From Phaseolus vulgaris (taxonomy: Eukaryota; Streptophyta; Magnoliopsida; Fabales; Fabaceae), in contig NC_023758.2 in NCBI RefSeq assembly GCF_000499845.2, forward strand, positions 14,478,427 to 14,542,426: a DNA stretch of 64,000 nt, given 5' to 3'. Below, in pieces: positions 1-11,920 of this stretch; position 1 is the stretch's first letter, and every line of letters begins with the position of its first letter. Position numbers and translations under genes: made by a program. Below the pieces are notes generated by a model. The model saw only the letters and a list, made by a program, of their open reading frames with translations. It was not told where the DNA came from and searched no databases.

Positions 1-150
1 CTCACTGGCAACGGTGGGGAGCTCACTGGCGCCACAGCCAGAGGAGACGTTGTCGGAGGCTTGGTCGGTGGAGCAGGAGCCACATCGGTGGGAAGAGATT
101 TCGTCGGCTATGATGCAGGGGTTAAGGCCTTAGGGGACGCCGCCACTTGA
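1..150 (-). pseudogene. GC-rich scrap resembling the Pro/Ala/Ser/Thr-rich part of an arabinogalactan-like protein
   Basis: This is the only clearly GC-rich stretch near the left edge. Read on the minus strand, from about 148 downwards, it gives a Pro/Ala/Ser/Thr-rich peptide with runs such as PTDVAPAPPTKPPTTSP and PVSSPPLPV, the composition of classical arabinogalactan proteins or proline-rich cell-wall proteins. One stop codon interrupts the frame (after LTPAS), and no start or signal peptide is visible before it. The plus strand also gives a Gly/Ala-rich open frame ending at a TGA near 148-150, so the true coding strand is uncertain. The rest would lie outside the window. It may simply be a low-complexity GC-rich fragment. 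Confidence 0.25.
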
Positions 151-439
151 CAAGTCACATCTCTCAATCCCACCTCTCTCTACCACATAAGCAGCACTTG
201 ATGCTATAAGGTGCAACTTAACGGAAATAACCAATTTGTATACATTTTAAAAACATAGGGACGAATTGATTTTTTTTTAAACCACTGTATTGAATTGAAT
301 ATTGACAATAAATGTAGGGACAAATAAGGTAAGTAAAATATTGTAGCAAAGCCCATTAAATAGGCCCAAACATGGGGAGTATGTTTAATAAATATTAGGT
401 ACAAAAAGTAAAAGCCCAAATGCATTTAGGGCCCAATAA

Positions 440-600
440 GAAAGTATTATAAATAGGTGATCAACTCAAGAGGTAAGGAGAGTGAACTAAAATCGATTCT
501 AACTTTATCATCGGAGCCCCTCACACACTTACCAGAGAGCTGATACTGAGACCAAAGACCGAGAGTTCCAGTTGATCCAACCCAGTAAGTGAGAGTCCAC
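440..600 (+). repeat. Possible LTR 3'-end relic
   Basis: A TATA-like stretch (TATTATAAATAGG near 446) is followed by a segment reading TTCTAACTTTATCATCGGAG. That resembles the R-U5 part of many plant Ty3-gypsy LTRs, where a run of the type 'acttgagcatcggag' recurs. No partner LTR, primer-binding site or coding sequence is seen. The flanks (180-440 and 600-1080) are AT-rich with nothing recognisable. Confidence 0.3.
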
Positions 601-1079
601 AAATTATACCCAAGTCCAAGCCCAAATAACGTGAACAGTGTAGCCGAAAGTCCAAGTCCTAATAGAAGATCGAGAAGCCGACAGGTCTAGACAATAGGAA
701 GATTGTTTATTTTCAGGCCCTATAAGAATATAGATAATGTATCGTTTAATGTAAAAATTAACATTAAAAAATAAACCTAAAAAGATCATCATATCCTATA
801 AATTTGTAAATTTTGTCCTCTATCATTAGTTTTATTATTTATTTATTTATTTATTTTCTTGCCAAAAGCAAATCAACGATAAATAGTCAAATGTAAAATG
901 TGAAACTTAATGGTATAATTATATTACTTAAAAATCAAAGAGTCCAAATCATATTTTCTTGTAAAGTTTTAAATATTCTTTTTTTCTAAGAAAATGGATT
1001 TGCATAAAAGAACATTTGAATCTCTAAGAGAAAATTTTCTTTTGGCATAATTTCTTCATATCTTGCAAAAAATTATGTG

Positions 1080-1830
1080 GTATCATTCTTGTACTGGACA
1101 CAGTGCTCAAGGCTAAGAGCTTTGTCTAGTACACAAGCCCTCCATGTTCGAGCTGAGCTTGTCTAAGCGAAGAGACTCTTCGAGTGCTCTGGCGGCTTAC
1201 GTGGCAGTCTTGCAACAGACAGGTGTGGCATATGTGAGACCTAGGTCAAGTAAATGTTTCTTTTAGCTTAAGTACGTATGTTCTAGGGCACATAATAGTT
1301 AAGTTGCATGCATGACAAAAAATAATGTTGCACCATGAGTGAGGTGCCCCCATAAGCGGAATATTCCCATGATGTTGACGCATGAGTTGGTGCCCTGCTG
1401 GCAAGTGATTATTCTGTTACTATTTTATGCACTCCTTAGAGATAAGATTCTTTTCTGTTGCTGCACCTAGAGAGGGCGCCCTTAAACAAAATGTTTTCCT
1501 TTTGAGTATGCTTTCATTTGAGATTAGATTCTCGTGAGAAAAAGTTATTACAAAAGATAAGCTATAAAAGGGAGTAGAAACCTCAGGTAAAGGTACGTTG
1601 TTTATGAGACAAAAACTGAATACTTCTTAAATTCTAGTAAACTCTTTACTGACTTGATTGTCAGAGTGCAATCCACAAGTAGGACTCCCTTTGTTTCAAC
1701 GGAGTTACGTTCTAGAGCAACAAGAGATATAATAGATTTCTGAAGAGACAGACGAAACTAGAACTTGTCACTAGAATCAATAGGCGAGCAAGTCAACCAG
1801 AGAGAACAATTTTATTAACATATTAGTGTA
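1080..1830 (+). repeat. LTR-like relic of a gypsy-type retrotransposon
   Basis: A moderately GC-rich 750-bp segment sits in AT-rich DNA. It has a TATA box (CTATAAAAGGG near 1561) followed about 80 bp on by GACTTGATTGTCAGAGTGCA. This is the layout of the promoter, R and U5 regions in plant gypsy LTRs, which often carry a 'tgacttgagcgtcggagtg'-like run. I cannot fix the ends, find a matching LTR or see a primer-binding site, so it may be a solo LTR or a fragment. Confidence 0.4.
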
Positions 1831-4160
1831 AATTCAGTAAATTTTCTGCTTTTGTTGGTAAGACTTTCTTAGTAGATTGTAAGAAAGGTTTATTTAGTGT
1901 ATTGTTATATATGTATATATGATTTTAAGTTGATTTATGAAACAATTTAAAAAAAAATCAGAAAGAAGATTTTCTTTATTTAAATATCATTTTTACCACC
2001 TTCCTCGTGTTAATTTACTTAGCATTTTTTGGCAGATATAACCACCGGTGATTTGTCTATAATTTCTATAATATCATCATCTGCCACAATATTTATAATA
2101 ATAAAAAATAAAAAAGTGCAAATTTAACAGTTAATGAAATGAAAGATGGTTGTTTAAGAAACTGTCCAATAAAATACTTAAAAAAAAGAGTAAGGAAAAA
2201 TATTGTAACACTTATTGGTTAAAAGGGGCAAGGTGATTTTGAGGAATTTAAAATTTGACCACTAATGTATACAACAAGATTACTAAGAAGCCACTAAGTT
2301 GAAACCATTTATTTTTATTGATTTTTTTATCATCAATTTAAATATTATTTAGAACCAATTTATTAAGGATTTAATATTTCTATCTTAGAAATCATGTATA
2401 TTACAAATTATAAAGTATAATGGTTAATGTCATCACTCAATGCACCAATTTATTGAGATCTCCTTATTTTTATTTAGCTAATTGTTTTTTTTTATCAGCA
2501 AAGTATTTAGCTAATTGTTAATGTTGAATAAGAACAAAATGAAAAAACTTGAATGAATCTACTTGAAGCACCAGGTTAAAGTAAGTAATATATTAGATAA
2601 ATTGGAACACCATAACCAATTCAAACACCTCAATTTTAAGGAAAAGTCTCCTCAGACAATTTATCTAGAAGATGAAAATAAAAAAATTAAATAAATTTGT
2701 CTAGAAACTAAAAATGCATCATGCCTTTTAGCAAATTCCTATTTATATATTTACACTCTTATCATGAATTAGCAATCCATGTGTATAAATGAAGTTAGTG
2801 TTCATCAGCAATGTGTTGAGATGATGAATCACTAATTAGGTGGTTCCTTCCTTTTGCTACAGAATTACTCCTGCACTTGATTTGTCATAAATTTGATTAA
2901 AAAAATATATATGTGAATGCAAAGTGAGAAAAAAAATTCCAAATATGATGATTTTTCACCCAATCATCGCGTGTAGTGATGAATATCGTATGTTTGAGCT
3001 CTTTCCCATTTTCATAAAGACACTATTAAAAAAGAAACTTTATTATGACATGGGTATCAATTTTTCAACCGTTTCTTCAAAATATTTGATCGTACTACTT
3101 GTACTTTTGTTAATAACTACCACCAGCAATTACCAATTTTCCCAGTGGTGCCTACCACTGATATAAATGCCTCTTTTTCTCTTTTTCTCTTTTTCTTTTT
3201 CTTTTTTAAATTTTTCCCTCTCTTCCACCTCCACAACTTCGTCCTTCTACCTCAGCCTATAGTCAAATCAAGTTAAATACAAGAACCAGCATTCAAATTT
3301 CGAGACCAAGGCCAAAATTCATTCATCTTTATTTACATTTATAAACAAAATTTGGGACAATTCTTTCTATCGATCACCTGCATCAAGTTTATTGATTGCT
3401 GTTCATAATTTGTTTTTCTTTAATAATGTTTTTTTCATCCTGAAGAGCAATATAGGAATATGAGTTTATATATATACTTTTTGAATCAATAAAATAAATT
3501 TTAGGTTTGGTTATTATTTTTTTAGTTTTAAGTATATCATTTTAATGTCTCAACTTTAAAACTACTGTTTTGCTTATAGTTAAGGAATAAAGTAATTTGA
3601 TTTTTTATAATTTAGTGTTTTAAAGCTATAAACATGTTTTATTTTCAATTTGATAGACTAAAATGATTTTTTTAATATTTGAAAATTAAAACCAAATCTA
3701 TTTTAAAAATTTCAAAGACTAAAAACATGTATTTTATTATCTTATTGCAATTTATTCATCTAGCTAACAATCTTCCTATACAATTGGCATTCATTTTAGT
3801 TTCTAAAACTATAATATAATTATATAAATATAGTAACATTCAAACATAAATCTAATGTCATATATATTTCTTTAATATTTGTGGTTAGAAAGTTAAATTA
3901 GACGAGAAAGAAGAAACAATTCTGTTCCGGGCATTCAAAATAATTGGTTTTCCTCTAGAAATTGATTTGAAATTGTAGTTTTTATCCTCCCTGTTATCTA
4001 AGTAATTATAATAACATCAAAATCATCCTAGAATAAGGATAGACCAATAACATTTTGTTTATAGAAAAAGATGTCTACCAATAGGATTACAATAATGCAA
4101 GAAAAGGTAAAGTATATGTTGGATCAAACAAGCATTTTTGAGATTATTATTAATTAATTT
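1831..4160. other. AT-rich intergenic DNA, no gene recognised
   Basis: Only short, low-complexity open frames occur here. The longest (2924-3166, 80 codons) has no recognisable motif and AT-driven composition. A pyrimidine tract of CTTTTT units lies at about 3172-3210. No RNA gene or clear transposon end was found. Confidence 0.5.
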
Positions 4161-5880
4161 ACTCAAAAGACGCACCAAATAAATTATTATCAAAAACTTA
4201 GAACATGGCCACGTGCATGCGTCACTTTAGGAAGAGATATGATAATTAATAAACATTGATACACATATATACATAGATGAATAAAAAAAAATGGTATGCA
4301 TACTTATTAAAATGATATAATAGTAAATACAAACTTCAAAACCAAGCAATTGGATTAAAAAATAAAGATTCTTGGCGTGCATTAAGCACTTATAATAATC
4401 CACCTCCTTCATAAACCGAGAAAACTTTTCACTCCTTTGCCACCCGCACACGTGTCAACCGCTCGTGTAAAGTCGTGTGGTCATGTGAAGCATTATTGGA
4501 CTATGGGAAAGGTCTTAAACGACGAATTGCGACTCACAAAAAACACACACTAAACAAGAAATCTTGCTTATATGCTTAAATGAAAGGAGGAAGGATTAAG
4601 AAAACACTGCGTAAATGTGCTATATTTTTTTATTATATTAATATATCCTCTCATTCACTAACTACACTTCTCAAAAACCCCTCTTCAACTTACCAAATGA
4701 TGGCTCAAAATCTTATCATTTTTAGGGTTCATATCCATCCATAAACATTCATGTGAAAATAGATAAACAACCTAATTCAAAAGTTCATTTGGTTTTCTTA
4801 ATGAGTGGACATTTAAATTAATATACTTCACTCTAATCCAAATTACACGCCGTTGTTGATAACGATAATAACCAGATCTCATTTGGTAAAAGGGATTTGC
4901 AAAAAAAAAAAGGAGATTATTTTAAAACATTTTTTTAGGGGTTTTCGTTTATTAACTTGGTAGCTTTAAGGTTGAATTATAATGACACAAAACATTAGTT
5001 TATTTCTATTTTGTGCACCAAAATAAAGACTCCAAATATGTCCCATTACCGTTTTTTATTCAATAATAAGAAAAACACAACTTAGTATGCAAGGCTTTGT
5101 TACGTGTGATCTGTCTTAAACACGATAGCTTTGGGTATTACGTGACAAAACTTGGTTGTTGTTCTTGAAAGAAAAAGATGTGGTGAAGTTTTGGTGATTT
5201 GAGTGAAATGAAAAGGTATTGAGCGTAAAAACAAAGAAAGGCACGCATGCCTTTAAACCTAAATAGGTAGACAAATAAAAAGAGAGAGAAAGATGAGGAT
5301 ATGTGGGTAATGAATGTGTAGATCCAAAGTTATTCTTTTTGTTTTTTCCTTATTTAACTAAAAAATGGTGTGAGAAACAATAATGAGTGATTGGTTAATG
5401 ATCTCTCACTTGCTCACAAAAAAGAAGTGGTTATGTTGTTGATCTGAATTGAATTTTGGAGTATAAGAGAAGAAGGAGAAGATAAGTGGAAGAAACCCTA
5501 ATCTATAAACCCATGTGACATGCATTGGGTTTTATCATGCAAAGGACCTCTACCACCATCATATAATAAGACCAACAAAAGTAGGTTTAAAACCAACGCA
5601 CCCCATTTTCCATTTTTAGATTGCTTTCACATATAAACCAAAACCCTTTTCTTCCTCTTCATTTTCTTGTATTTTCATATCACTTTATTATATTCTCTCT
5701 CTTTCTAAATTCTCATCATAATATTACTATTATTATTATACCATTTTTTTTCTCTTGTTCTTTTTTCACCAACTCTATACACGTATACCAACTATTCTCA
5801 AGTACTTTTTAGGCTAAGTGCCTTCTCTTCACATCAAAACTCAAATTTAGAAAGAGAGATAGATATTTTCATTTTTAGGC
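4160..5880 (+). promoter_or_regulatory. Promoter-like stretch with G-boxes, TATA box and pyrimidine-rich leader, but no downstream gene
   Basis: Two CACGTG G-box cores (4210-4215 and 4449-4454) lie upstream of a TATA-like ATATAAAC at 5631. A long CT-rich stretch (5640-5720) follows, typical of a plant 5' leader. The first ATG after it (near 5882) opens a frame of only six codons (MMPAGT, then stop). Either the gene body has been lost, the start is spliced, or the resemblance is chance. The region is otherwise AT-rich with no recognised coding sequence. Confidence 0.2.
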
Positions 5881-7857
5881 ATGATGCCGGCAGGAACATG
5901 AGAAAAAGTTCAACAAATTAAAAGTTAATTAATTCCATTAACATAAAAAAAAGGGTCATTAAAAAAAATCCTTAACCCACGTTAATTTAATTTTAAAATT
6001 TTAAAATGGAATTACTAATTTTAATGCATTTTTTCAATTCTGAAAATAAAATGCCTTTCAAAATTTGAAAAAAGAAAAAATGCGTGAGTTTTTTTTTGTT
6101 AGGAAAGGGAATGCTATTTTATGGTGGATTCAAAAAAATTGTGGATTCTCAGATTGTTGGAAAACATCAATTTTTTAGGGGTTGTTACTTTAGGCATATA
6201 AATACAGAATTTTGGATATTAACACTTTCGAATTTGATACATTGTAAATGTTTTTCGGAATTATCAATATTAAAGTGCATTTGTTACTCACATACCCTAC
6301 AAATAAGACGAAGATAAATCAAAGTAAGTCTTTCTTTGGATATGATAATAGGCTCTCAATTTTTCTTTACAAAGTGATGATTTATGCACAATGAGTTTCT
6401 CCATACAAAGAACAAGGAGAGATAGAAAAACTAACCCAATGAAGGAAGGAAGTTATTAAGTTTAGACCATTCTATACAATAGATAAGATAAACTTGCACA
6501 TGAATACCTGTAAGACTTTAGATTAAAATTCTATGATATGTTTTATGTGTGTATGTATATATTTTTTATTATTAAACTTTATTTATAAAACTTCATCGTC
6601 TTTTTAAACTTCTTTTCTTAAATTTTCTCTTCATTCTTTTCAAGATTCTGAAGTCATTTATTATCTTCTTCTTTTTTCTGATTAGAAGTCATGATTTAGA
6701 AGATAACAAATATTACAATAATTTAAATGGATCAAATTGTGTTTTTAAGTAAATTTGTATTTCCCTTATATCTATAGTTTTCTCTTTTCCTTTTAATTCT
6801 TGCATGTATAGGTTTTCTACAAAAATTCTTGCATGTATAGGTGCATGTGAGATATGACTCAATAAATTAATCTTGGTTAGCCTAGTAATAATATGTTCTT
6901 TTTGTAAATCAGGATCTTTAGGAAGTTATAGGATTTCCTAAAAAATTGACTTTTTATCGTTTGGTTAGGAACACAAAATAAGATAATAAGATAAGAGAAG
7001 AGAAACACAAAATAAGATAATAAGAGAAGAGAAGAGAAGAGAAAAGAAAAGAGAAGTTAATAAATTTAATTTAATTCAATTAATTTGGATATTGAATTGT
7101 GTTTGGATTTTTTAGTTGGATTTAAAGACTAAACATAATTTTAGATTTATAATTTTAAAATGTAAAGTTAATATATTCTATTTTTTTAATGAGTATCAGA
7201 CTTCATATTTGACCACTAAGGATCACGATACCTTTCTAGGTATCCTCATCATAATACACATAAAAAGATAACAATACTCATACATGGGTCTTACGTGAAA
7301 CTCATACAAGCAAAACTTAAGCGGCTAATTTTTGCTTTAAGCAAAAATCATGAATAGGGGGTCATTCTTTGTCTTGTTCTCGAAAGTTTATCTCTTAAAG
7401 GAGAAAACAACAGAGAAAAGGCATGGTCTCTCTGTCTCACTTTTTCTTAAGTGAGAATACTGAGAATACTTCACTTAAAAGAAAATATATCACAAACCAA
7501 ATTATATAACAACTTGAAACCTGTCTAAAATTTACCAAATTTTTTTTTATATCAATTCCACTAATTTTAACAATTTTAAACCAACAATCAACATCACACG
7601 AATGCTTCCAAACTCATATAATAGTTATCCAACTCAAAATAGTCATTCCAAATTTAATTTCACATAATTCAAACTATAATTCAAGCAAATACATATAAAT
7701 CATTTACCCCACTTGTATAATTTCAAGTTAAGTATCTATTATAACCAATCTACAATGCGAAACATAATTTGATCGATTCAAATTATCCTAATCTCTATTT
7801 TATTCTAAATTATGGTTTCTAATAAGAGAAGAAGATAAGAATGACTTCAATATCTTA
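5881..7857. other. AT-rich intergenic DNA with small simple repeats
   Basis: No gene is recognised. A 17-bp direct repeat (ATTCTTGCATGTATAGG) occurs at about 6802 and 6824-6841. A purine-rich tract of AAGATAAGAG/AGAAGAGAAG units lies at 6975-7055, including a duplicated block that begins ACACAAAATAAG. Confidence 0.5.
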
Positions 7858-7862
7858 GAGAG
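7858..7862. repeat. Target-site duplication of Copia-A, left copy
   Basis: GAGAG directly precedes the 5' LTR. The same five bases follow the 3' LTR at 11009-11013. A perfect 5-bp duplication is the expected product of Ty1-copia integration. Confidence 0.9.
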
Positions 7863-8100
7863 TGTTGGTTATTAATTCAGATTTTATTATTATTAATTCA
7901 GATTTTATTATTATTAATTCAGATTTTATTACCCTTAAACTATTTTACCGTTATATTCCTAGTTTATAGCTTCCAGTAATTGTAATTATTATATATATGA
8001 TTGAGTGAATCAAAATGAATAAGAGATTAGTTTTGCAATTACGTTTAATCAGTTGCTATAACATTTTGCCTTTTCTTATTTCCTTCCATTAGTTCCTACA
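7863..8100 (+). repeat. Copia-A 5' LTR (238 bp)
   Basis: It begins TGTTGG and ends CTACA. It starts with three tandem 21-bp copies of a unit containing TATTAATTCAGATTTTATTAT. Compared with the 3' LTR it differs mainly by indels in the middle, so the two LTRs have diverged since insertion. Confidence 0.9.
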
Positions 8101-8102
8101 AC

Positions 8103-8115
8103 TGGTATCAAGAGC
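8103..8115 (+). other. Primer-binding site of Copia-A
   Basis: TGGTATCAAGAGC starts two bases after the LTR. It matches the usual initiator-methionine tRNA primer site (TGGTATCAGAGC) with one extra A. Confidence 0.85.
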
Positions 8116-8127
8116 TAGTCTGTTATC

Positions 8128-9195
8128 ATAAACTCTACCCAATTATCAGTCCCTATCCTTGATGGAAAAAATTACAATCGATGGTGTGTGCAAATGAGAG
8201 TTTTGTTTGATTATCATGAGTTATGGGATGTCGTTGAGAGTGGAGTGTCTGCATTAGCTACTAATGCAACTGAGGCGCAACGAGTAGCGCATCGTGATAA
8301 GAAGAAGAAGGACAATAAGACTTTGTATCTCATTCATCAAGGGATGAATGACGAGACGTTTGAACAGATAGAAGGAGCAACAACTGCCAGTGAGGCTTGG
8401 ACAATTTTGTCAACCAATTATAAAGGTGATGATAAGATCAAAAAGGTGCGTCTTCAAACCCTAAGACGCCAATATGAACTGTTGCAGATGGAAACCACAG
8501 AGACTATTGATGTCTATATAAATAAAGTTCTTGCCTTGACAAATCAGATGAAGACCAATGGTGAAACACATCCGGAGCAGGCAAATGTGGAAAAGATTTT
8601 GAGATCTTTAACTCCCAGATTTGAACATGTTGTTGCCGCAATTGAAAAGGCCAATGACATTTCAAAAATGACAGTAAGGTTATTGTCTGGTTATCTACGA
8701 GCGCATGAGAAACGAATGAATGACAATAAGATGGAAAAACCAATTGAACAGGCTTTACAAGCACAAGCCTCAATTGGTAGTTCCTATCATAAACATGGTA
8801 GCTATTTCAACAAAGGTCGTGGTGGCCATAATCATGGAGGCGCTTGGTGCGGGGAACGTGGTCGCGGAGGACGAGGAGACATTTATAATAAATCAAATGT
8901 TGAGTGTTATAATTGTCATAAACGTGACCATTATGCAAATGAGTGCAGATCAAAAGGTGATAATCATGCTGCCAATTGTGCTCAAGAAGAGAGTAATCAC
9001 GTACAAGATGAAGAAGATCATGCAGTACTAATGGTAGCCACATCAAATGAAACTCCAAACAATCAGACTTGGTATTTGGATACAGGTTGCACAAATCACA
9101 TGTGTGGTAAGAAGGAGTTGTTTGCAGATTTGGATGACTCATTTCGCACAAAAGTGAAATTCGGTGATGGCAGGTTCGTTCCGGTGACTGCATAA
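8128..9195 (+). pseudogene. Copia-A gag and protease region
   Basis: This frame encodes the capsid-like Gag with an UBN2/retrotrans_gag-type fold (segments such as DGKNYNRW, YKGDDKIKKVRLQTLRRQYE), a Gly/Arg-rich stretch, and a zinc knuckle, CYNCHKRDHYANEC, with the full CX2CX4HX4C ligand set. The aspartic-protease start follows with the active-site run WYLDTGCTNHMCG. The reading frame is open from an ATA at 8128, which aligns with the position where related Gags start and probably was ATG; the first in-frame ATG is 8194. A TAA near 9193 ends the frame inside the protease. Sequence after the stop continues the same protein to about 9355, where a frameshift follows. Confidence 0.85.
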
Positions 9196-10745
9196 GGGCG
9201 AATTCTTATCACATTGAAGAATGGTGATCACAGGTACATCTATGATGTTTTCTATGTACCTGATATGAAAAGTAATTTGTTGAGTATGGGGCAGCTGGCC
9301 GAGAAGGGTTATGTGATGCACATAGTTGAAAATAAATTATTAATTTTTGATAAAAAAAAGGTAGTTTGATTCTTAAATCCTTTTTATCAAAAAACCGCAT
9401 GTTTCCAATAGATATTCATATGGGTGACTTCAAGTGCTTGAATGCAATAGTGAATAATGAATCGTGGTTATGACATTTACGCTTTGGGCACTTAAATTTT
9501 CAAAGTTTGGAAAATCTTTCCAAAAGAAATTTAGTGAATGGTTTACCCCATATTCATCACCCTGATCAATTGTGTGAGGCTTGCATTTTTGGAAAGAATC
9601 ACAGGATACCATTTGTTAAGGAGTCTTGGCGTGCAAAATTTCCTTTGGAGCTTGTTCATACAGATGTTTGTGGCCCGATGAACATATCATCAGTTGGAGG
9701 TAATAAGTATTTTTTAACCTTTATTGATGATTTTTCAAGGAAAACCTGGATTTATGTATTGAAAAGCAAGGATGAGGTATTCCACTGCTTTAAAATATTT
9801 AAAGCATTTGTTGAAAGAAAGAGTGGCAGACAAATCAAGATGGTGCGTAGTGATGGAGGATGTGAGTACAAGTCTAATGAATTCAAGAGGCACTGTGAAG
9901 AACTTGGGTTGCAACATAACATAACTTGCCCCTACACACCTCAACACAACGGAGTTGCTGAGAGAAAGAATAGAACAATCATGGACATGGCGAGGAGCAT
10001 GCTTAAAGCGAAAGGTATGCCAAATTATTTTTGGGCTGAGGCCGTAACATGTGCGGTATATTTGATAAACAGATCACCCACTCGAAGTGTTCCTAACACA
10101 ACTCCGATTGAGGCATGGAGCGGAATCAAACCCAATGTGCAACACTTGAAAGTATTTGGGTCCATTACTTATGCCCATGTCCCTAAGACAGCAAGGTCGA
10201 AGTTGGATGATAAGGCAGTGAAGACCATTTTCATTGGTTATAAAAATGGAGGATACAAACTGTATAATCCAATGACAAAGAAGGTGATTATTAGTCGTGA
10301 TGTTACATTTGCCGAAGATGAGGAATGGCAATGGAATGCAACAACTGAAATGGATTCAAAAAAACGATATATTTACGTTTTGAACGATGATGTGGAAGAT
10401 GGAGTCACTCTTGAAGCACCTACAGTTCAACCTGAAGCTGTAGTTCAACCTGAAGCTGTAATTCAACCTGAAGTTGCAACTCGAATTGCAACTATGATGG
10501 AGCGACCAAGAAGGCAGCAGCGACAACCTGTACACCTTCAAGATTGCGAAGTAAATCTTGATGATGAAGTTGATGACAATGGAGATTTGGTTCACTTTGC
10601 TTTTCTTGCAGAATCAGAACCTGTGAGACTTGCCAATGCCATTCAACACCCCAAATGGCAAAAGGCTATGAATGAAGAATTGATGGCGATTGAGAAAAAC
10701 AATATCACGACTCAAATTGGGAAGATTGTTCCAAATCAGAATTAA
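9196..10745 (+). pseudogene. Copia-A integrase with the pol frame ending in the RT linker
   Basis: Before 9463 the protease tail is broken by stops. The integrase zinc finger follows: RFGHL and then LCEACIFGK give the HHCC pattern, with a TGA just before it. The catalytic core shows the three acidic positions in the contexts HTDVCGP, RSDGGCEY and NGVAERKN. The C-terminal integrase part reads through KVFGSITY and IFIGYKNGGYKLYNP. After an acidic linker with repeats of VQPEAV, the reverse-transcriptase lead-in WQKAMNEELMAIEKNN is present. The frame then ends after about 14 more codons, directly at the polypurine tract, so the catalytic RT and RNase H are deleted. Confidence 0.88.
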
Positions 10746-10752
10746 GGGAGGA
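10743..10752 (+). other. Polypurine tract of Copia-A
   Basis: TAAGGGAGGA-type purine run immediately before the 3' LTR, the priming site for plus-strand DNA. It overlaps the end of the truncated pol frame, so the internal deletion stopped just short of it. Confidence 0.75.
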
Positions 10753-11008
10753 TGTTGGTTATTAATTCAGATTTTATTATTATTAATTCAGATTTTATTA
10801 TTATTAATTCAGATTTTATTACCGTTATATTGCATTAATGGTCAATTTACAGGTCTGTTAGTATTCCTAGTTTATAGCTTCCAGTAATTGTAATTATTAT
10901 ATATATGATTGAGTGAATCAAAATGAATAAGAGATTAGTTTTGCAATTACGTTCAATCAGTTGCTATAACATTTTGCCTTTTCTTATTTCCTTCCATCAG
11001 TTTCTACA
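10753..11008 (+). repeat. Copia-A 3' LTR (256 bp)
   Basis: It begins TGTTGG and ends CTACA like the 5' LTR and carries the same triple 21-bp tandem repeat. It keeps a segment (about 10828-10868) that is replaced or deleted in the 5' copy. The target duplication GAGAG follows at 11009-11013. Confidence 0.9.
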
Positions 11009-11159
11009 GAGAGAAAGTACAAAAAAGCTAAGAGAGATGGTGAGGCTTTATAAATGAAAATGAATAATTAAAATTTTAATACATATATATAATTATATTC
11101 TTTTTAAAACCATATCTATTAAACATAAAAATTAGGTCATAAATTTTTCCATAACAGAA

Positions 11160-11920
11160 ATTTTCATCCTCGAAAAATCATTTAGTATGAAAGAGGTAAG
11201 GGTATGCATCTCTCATCTTGTCTTCCAATTCCAAAGAGTCACCAATTCTCAAATCCAATAACAGCTTAACCATATTGATCCATCTACCATCCAACTAGTT
11301 TATGTCGATTAGTGAGAGGAGGATGTAGGGAACTTCATAAGCTACTACTTCTAACAATCTTATATCATCCAATGAACTTAGGAGATAACTTCCTGGACTT
11401 GATCACTTAGCATTAGGAGAAACCTTAGCATCAAACTCCAAAGTTCATCTTTTCTTATGTGCATATGATTTTTGCCTACTTAAGGATGTTTTCATTCTAT
11501 CCTAGTTCTAATTGATCTTCTCAAAAGTCTATTTCAATAAATTAGGTCCAACAAAATATTTATTTCCATCTTGAAGCAAACATAGTGTAGTCATACACTT
11601 CCTTTCATACAAAACTTCAAAAGGTGTCATGACAATACTAGTATGGTAGTTGTTGTTGAAGGTAAACTTAACTAAAGGCGTTACTTTATCCAAATTACCT
11701 ATATGATCTAAAACAAATCTTCTCAATAGATCTTCGAGAGACGAGATAGTTCTCTCATACTATCCATCAATTTGGGGATGATAAGTTGAATTGAGATTTA
11801 GCATGGTTTGTAAGGCTTCCTACAAGGTCTACCAAAACCTAAAAGTAAACCTATAATCTCTATTAGACACAATGTTAGAAGGTACACCATGCAACCTTAA
11901 TATCTCCTTGTACTAGTAAA
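11160..11920 (-). pseudogene. Ty3-gypsy integrase relic
   Basis: Read on the minus strand from 11920 downwards, the conceptual protein gives YKEILRLHGVPSNIVSNRD, then LNSTYHPQIDG and an ERTISSLEDLLRRFVLD segment. This is the integrase core of chromovirus-like gypsy elements, where HGVP..IVSDRD and YHPQTDGQSERT are hallmark runs. Next come FNNNYHTSIVMTPFEVLYER and a later KTSLSRQKSYA run matching the integrase C-terminal region. Several stops interrupt it. It belongs with the gag relic near 13.5-13.8 kb and the primer-binding site near 14.12 kb, all in the same orientation. Confidence 0.75.

Larger units (their letters stand above)
7863..11008 (+). mobile_element. Copia-A: complete-ended, internally deleted Ty1-copia retrotransposon (3146 bp)
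   Basis: Both LTRs, primer-binding site, gag-protease, integrase, polypurine tract and a perfect GAGAG target duplication are present, so both boundaries are certain. The pol gene breaks off just after the start of the reverse-transcriptase region. The catalytic reverse transcriptase and RNase H are absent, which explains the 3.1-kb size against roughly 5 kb for a full copia element. The gag start is mutated, one stop lies near the end of the protease region and further stops and a frameshift separate it from integrase. It is non-autonomous, and any mobility would have needed enzymes from a relative. Confidence 0.92.

Noticed and set aside
1140..1170. Possible tRNA TpsiC-like run (ATGTTCGAGCT)
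   Set aside because: No acceptor stem, anticodon arm or D arm can be placed around it.
2924..3166. 80-codon frame in intergenic DNA
   Set aside because: No recognisable motif, AT-driven composition, no supporting promoter or splice signals.
5621..5812. 63-codon frame after a TATA-like box
   Set aside because: It translates a pyrimidine-rich leader-like stretch; Phe/Ser/Ile-rich low complexity without any domain.
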